NCBI GenBank assembly: GCA_020252645.1
Contig: JADCCN010000004.1
Coordinates: 117,049 to 181,048 of the forward strand
Direction: 5' to 3'
Origin: Methylobacterium sp.
GTDB lineage: Bacteria > Pseudomonadota > Alphaproteobacteria > Rhizobiales > Beijerinckiaceae
Length of the DNA stretch: 64,000 bases
A program made the translations under genes and the position numbers. The notes under the pieces were generated by a model. The model saw only the letters and a list, made by a program, of their open reading frames with translations. It did not search any database and had not been told where the DNA came from. Shown one piece after another: positions 62,466 through 64,000 of the stretch. How positions within the stretch are numbered: the stretch's first letter is position 1; each line of letters begins with the position of its first letter.

Positions 62466-63507
62466 GGCGGATCATCAGGCCTGCCGCCAATTGCTCGAAA
62501 AGGGATCGCGCTCCTTTGCCATGGCCTCGCGGCTGTTGCCGCAGCGGGTCGTGCGGCCTGCAACCGCCTTCTATGCCTTCTGCCGCGTGGCGGATGACCT
62601 GATCGATCTCGGCCAAAGCCCGGAAGCGGGCCTTGCTTGCGTGCGTGAGCGCGTCGAGGCGATGGCGAGGGGTGCACCCTTCGATCACCCGGCGGATCGC
62701 GCCTTCGCGGCCGTCATGGCGAAGCATGATCTTCCCCGCGCCCCCGTGGATGCCCTGGTGGAGGGCTTCGCCTGGGATGCCGGGGGGCGGGCCTATGAAA
62801 ACCTTGGCGAATTGCAGGATTATGCGGCGCGCGTCGCCGGTTCGGTCGGCATTGTCATGAGCCTGTTGATGGGCGCGCGCTCCGATGCCGCGCTCGCGGC
62901 CGCCTCCGATCTCGGCGTGGCGATGCAACTCACCAATATCGCGCGTGATGTGGGTGAGGATGCGCGCAACGGCAGGCTCTATCTTCCGCGCGACTGGGTT
63001 GCGGAAGCGGGGATCGACGCGCGAGAATTTCTCGCGCGCCCCGCCTTCAGCCTGGCGATCGCCGCGCTCGTCAAGCGACTTCTCGCCGAGGCCGAGCGGC
63101 TCTATGCGCGGGCGGAGAACGGCATCGCGCTGCTGCCGCCGGATTGTCGCCCCGCCATCCGGGCGGCGCGGCTGATCTATGCGGAGATTGGCGCGGATCT
63201 CCTGCGCCATCGCGCCGATCCAATCGCCCGCCGCGCTGTCGTGCGGGATCGCTGGAAGATGGTGCTTGCGTTCCGCGCCTATGCGCCGCTTTCGGGCGAA
63301 ATCGCCGCGCGCCGCCGGCGGGCCGGCACCGAGCCGCTCGCCGCCAACCGGTTCATGATCGACGCGATCAGTGCCGCAAGCCCGCAACATGCGGCTCCCC
63401 GTTTTCCGCCGCTCTGGTGGGATGTGAGCGGCCGCGTCCTGCCCGTGCTCTCGATCATCGAGAGGCTCGAATGGGCCGAGCGCCGGCTGGATATTCCCTC
63501 GCGCTGA
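62458..63507 (+). CDS. crtB: Phytoene synthase
   Basis: CrtB condenses two geranylgeranyl diphosphates to phytoene, the first step of carotenoid synthesis. The 349-residue protein has the first aspartate-rich motif ADDLID at 45-50 and the second, LTNIARDVGEDARNGRLYLP. YAFCRVADD and GSVGIVMSLLMG are typical of purple-bacterial CrtB rather than squalene synthase. ATG 62458 follows CAGGAG. It ends the dxs unit. The other crt genes are not in the window. Confidence 0.9.
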   Translation: MLEADHQACRQLLEKGSRSFAMASRLLPQRVVRPATAFYAFCRVADDLIDLGQSPEAGLACVRERVEAMARGAPFDHPADRAFAAVMAKHDLPRAPVDALVEGFAWDAGGRAYENLGELQDYAARVAGSVGIVMSLLMGARSDAALAAASDLGVAMQLTNIARDVGEDARNGRLYLPRDWVAEAGIDAREFLARPAFSLAIAALVKRLLAEAERLYARAENGIALLPPDCRPAIRAARLIYAEIGADLLRHRADPIARRAVVRDRWKMVLAFRAYAPLSGEIAARRRRAGTEPLAANRFMIDAISAASPQHAAPRFPPLWWDVSGRVLPVLSIIERLEWAERRLDIPSR

Positions 63508-63614
63508 TCCTTTTTTCGCCGGGCGAGGGGAATAGGCTCGTCTCCTTCGGAATCGCGCCATCGCCGGGGACGGGTTTCGGTTCTGGCTTCCGGCAACTCC
63601 GGTTGCGGCCAAGC

Positions 63615-63720
63615 GAAACATGCTTCGTTCGAAAATGCTTCTTCGGTTCTCGCATTTTCTTCACGCGAACCGGTGCCCATCCCCGCCTTCGCGGGGACAT
63701 GCTTGGCTTGAAAATGCTTG
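63615..63720. repeat. Dispersed palindromic repeat, inverted copy of the 30111 type
   Basis: The core CGCATTTTCTTCACGCGAAC (from 63651), the CCCCGCCTTCGCGGGG hairpin and the ending GCTTGAAAATGCTT are the reverse complement of the central part of the elements at 23704 and 30111. It is the first half of a gene-free stretch (63508-63837) after crtB, which holds only repeats. Confidence 0.85.
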
Positions 63721-63824
63721 AGAGCATGTTCTCGCAAAAGCGGATGCCGGTTTTGCGTAACAACATTCGATAAAACAATAAGATAGAGCACGATTTTGAT
63801 TCCATCAAATAACGTCATGCTCTA
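63721..63824. repeat. Dispersed repeat, diverged type A copy
   Basis: It begins AGAGCATGTTCTCGCAAAAG and ends GTCATGCTCT, with the same two-hairpin layout as the 13955 element (a CGCAAAAGCGGATGCCGGTTTTGCG dyad, given here by its arms CGCAAAA and TTTTGCG). It lies directly before the transposase remnant. Confidence 0.8.
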
Positions 63825-63837
63825 GAGCGTGACGTTT

Positions 63838-64000
63838 TTACACGGAAGCATAACCAGCTTTGGCGAGATATTTTGAGCACTCCTGCGGCGTGAAGAGGTC
63901 GATGATCTGGCCTGCCTTTCGCCATGTTGCTTCGACGGATCGTGGCGAGGCGTCCCGCATGAGGTGCTTGAGCTTGGCGAAGACTTGCTCGATGGGGTTA
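63838..64000 (-). mobile_element. IS630-family transposase, C-terminal end (runs off the right edge)
   Basis: On the minus strand the last 54 codons of a transposase are readable: NPIEQVFAKLKHLMRDASPR, then VEATWRKAGQIIDLFTPQEC and KYLAKAGYASV, ending in TAA at 63838-63840. NPIE.VFAKLK is the DDE-domain end of IS630-type transposases. Whether the element is complete cannot be seen. Its end near AGAGCGTGACG at about 63825 may be the terminal repeat. Confidence 0.85.

Overview
This window is a high-GC alphaproteobacterial chromosome segment, most likely from a Hyphomicrobiales (Rhizobiales) aerobic anoxygenic or purple phototroph. The evidence is the gene content (HisG with HisZ, an SbmA/BacA-type ABC protein, a 5-aminolevulinate synthase, a BciE-like partner of AcsF), the strong G/C preference at third codon positions, and the dispersed palindromic intergenic repeats typical of that order. 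I do not name a genus.

Left part (1-33,000): housekeeping and accessory metabolism. In order: ileS (partial) and ribF; a single-domain response regulator; a HAD phosphatase; a degenerate EAL-domain membrane protein; a Rid-family protein; a class III aminotransferase; an orphan phosphonatase-cap-like ORF; hisS-hisZ-hisG; a fused BacA-like ABC protein; an Lrp-type regulator divergent from hppD; a decayed purU; an aldolase pair (DapA-like and RraA-like); a MoeA-like gene followed by a MoeA-PBP fusion; copA divergent from a copper-chaperone gene; a five-gene peptide ABC transporter; a small membrane protein; an M20 amidohydrolase; and a c2-like cytochrome.

Right part (32,227-63,507): a 31 kb photosynthesis gene cluster in two divergent arms. 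The leftward arm is one tightly packed unit, bchF-bchN-bchB-bchH-bchL-bchM-lhaA-puhA-puhB-puhC-bciE-acsF-puhE-hemA, running from haem/chlorophyll precursor synthesis through Mg insertion, methylation, ring-E closure and protochlorophyllide reduction to reaction-centre H subunit and assembly factors. The rightward arm begins with the regulators aerR/ppaA (B12-binding) and ppsR (repressor). It continues with bchG, a PucC-like transporter, bchP, tspO and a small membrane ORF, then dxs-ispH-bchI-bchD-bchO-orf-crtB. The last block joins isoprenoid supply to Mg-chelatase and phytoene synthase. Three PpsR-type palindromes (TGT-N12-ACA or a one-base variant) lie upstream of bchF, bchG and dxs. The genes bchC/X/Y/Z, pufLM and the remaining crt genes are not in the window, so the cluster is split or continues elsewhere.

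Structure beyond genes: two families of dispersed palindromic repeats, three of which begin exactly at a stop codon; several short perfect tandem duplications; two AT-rich foreign-codon patches inside ileS and hisS; and the C-terminus of an IS630-type transposase at the right edge. I saw no tRNA, rRNA, CRISPR array, phage or clear defence system. The novelty here lies in gene organisation, regulation and small uncharacterised ORFs rather than in a new large system.
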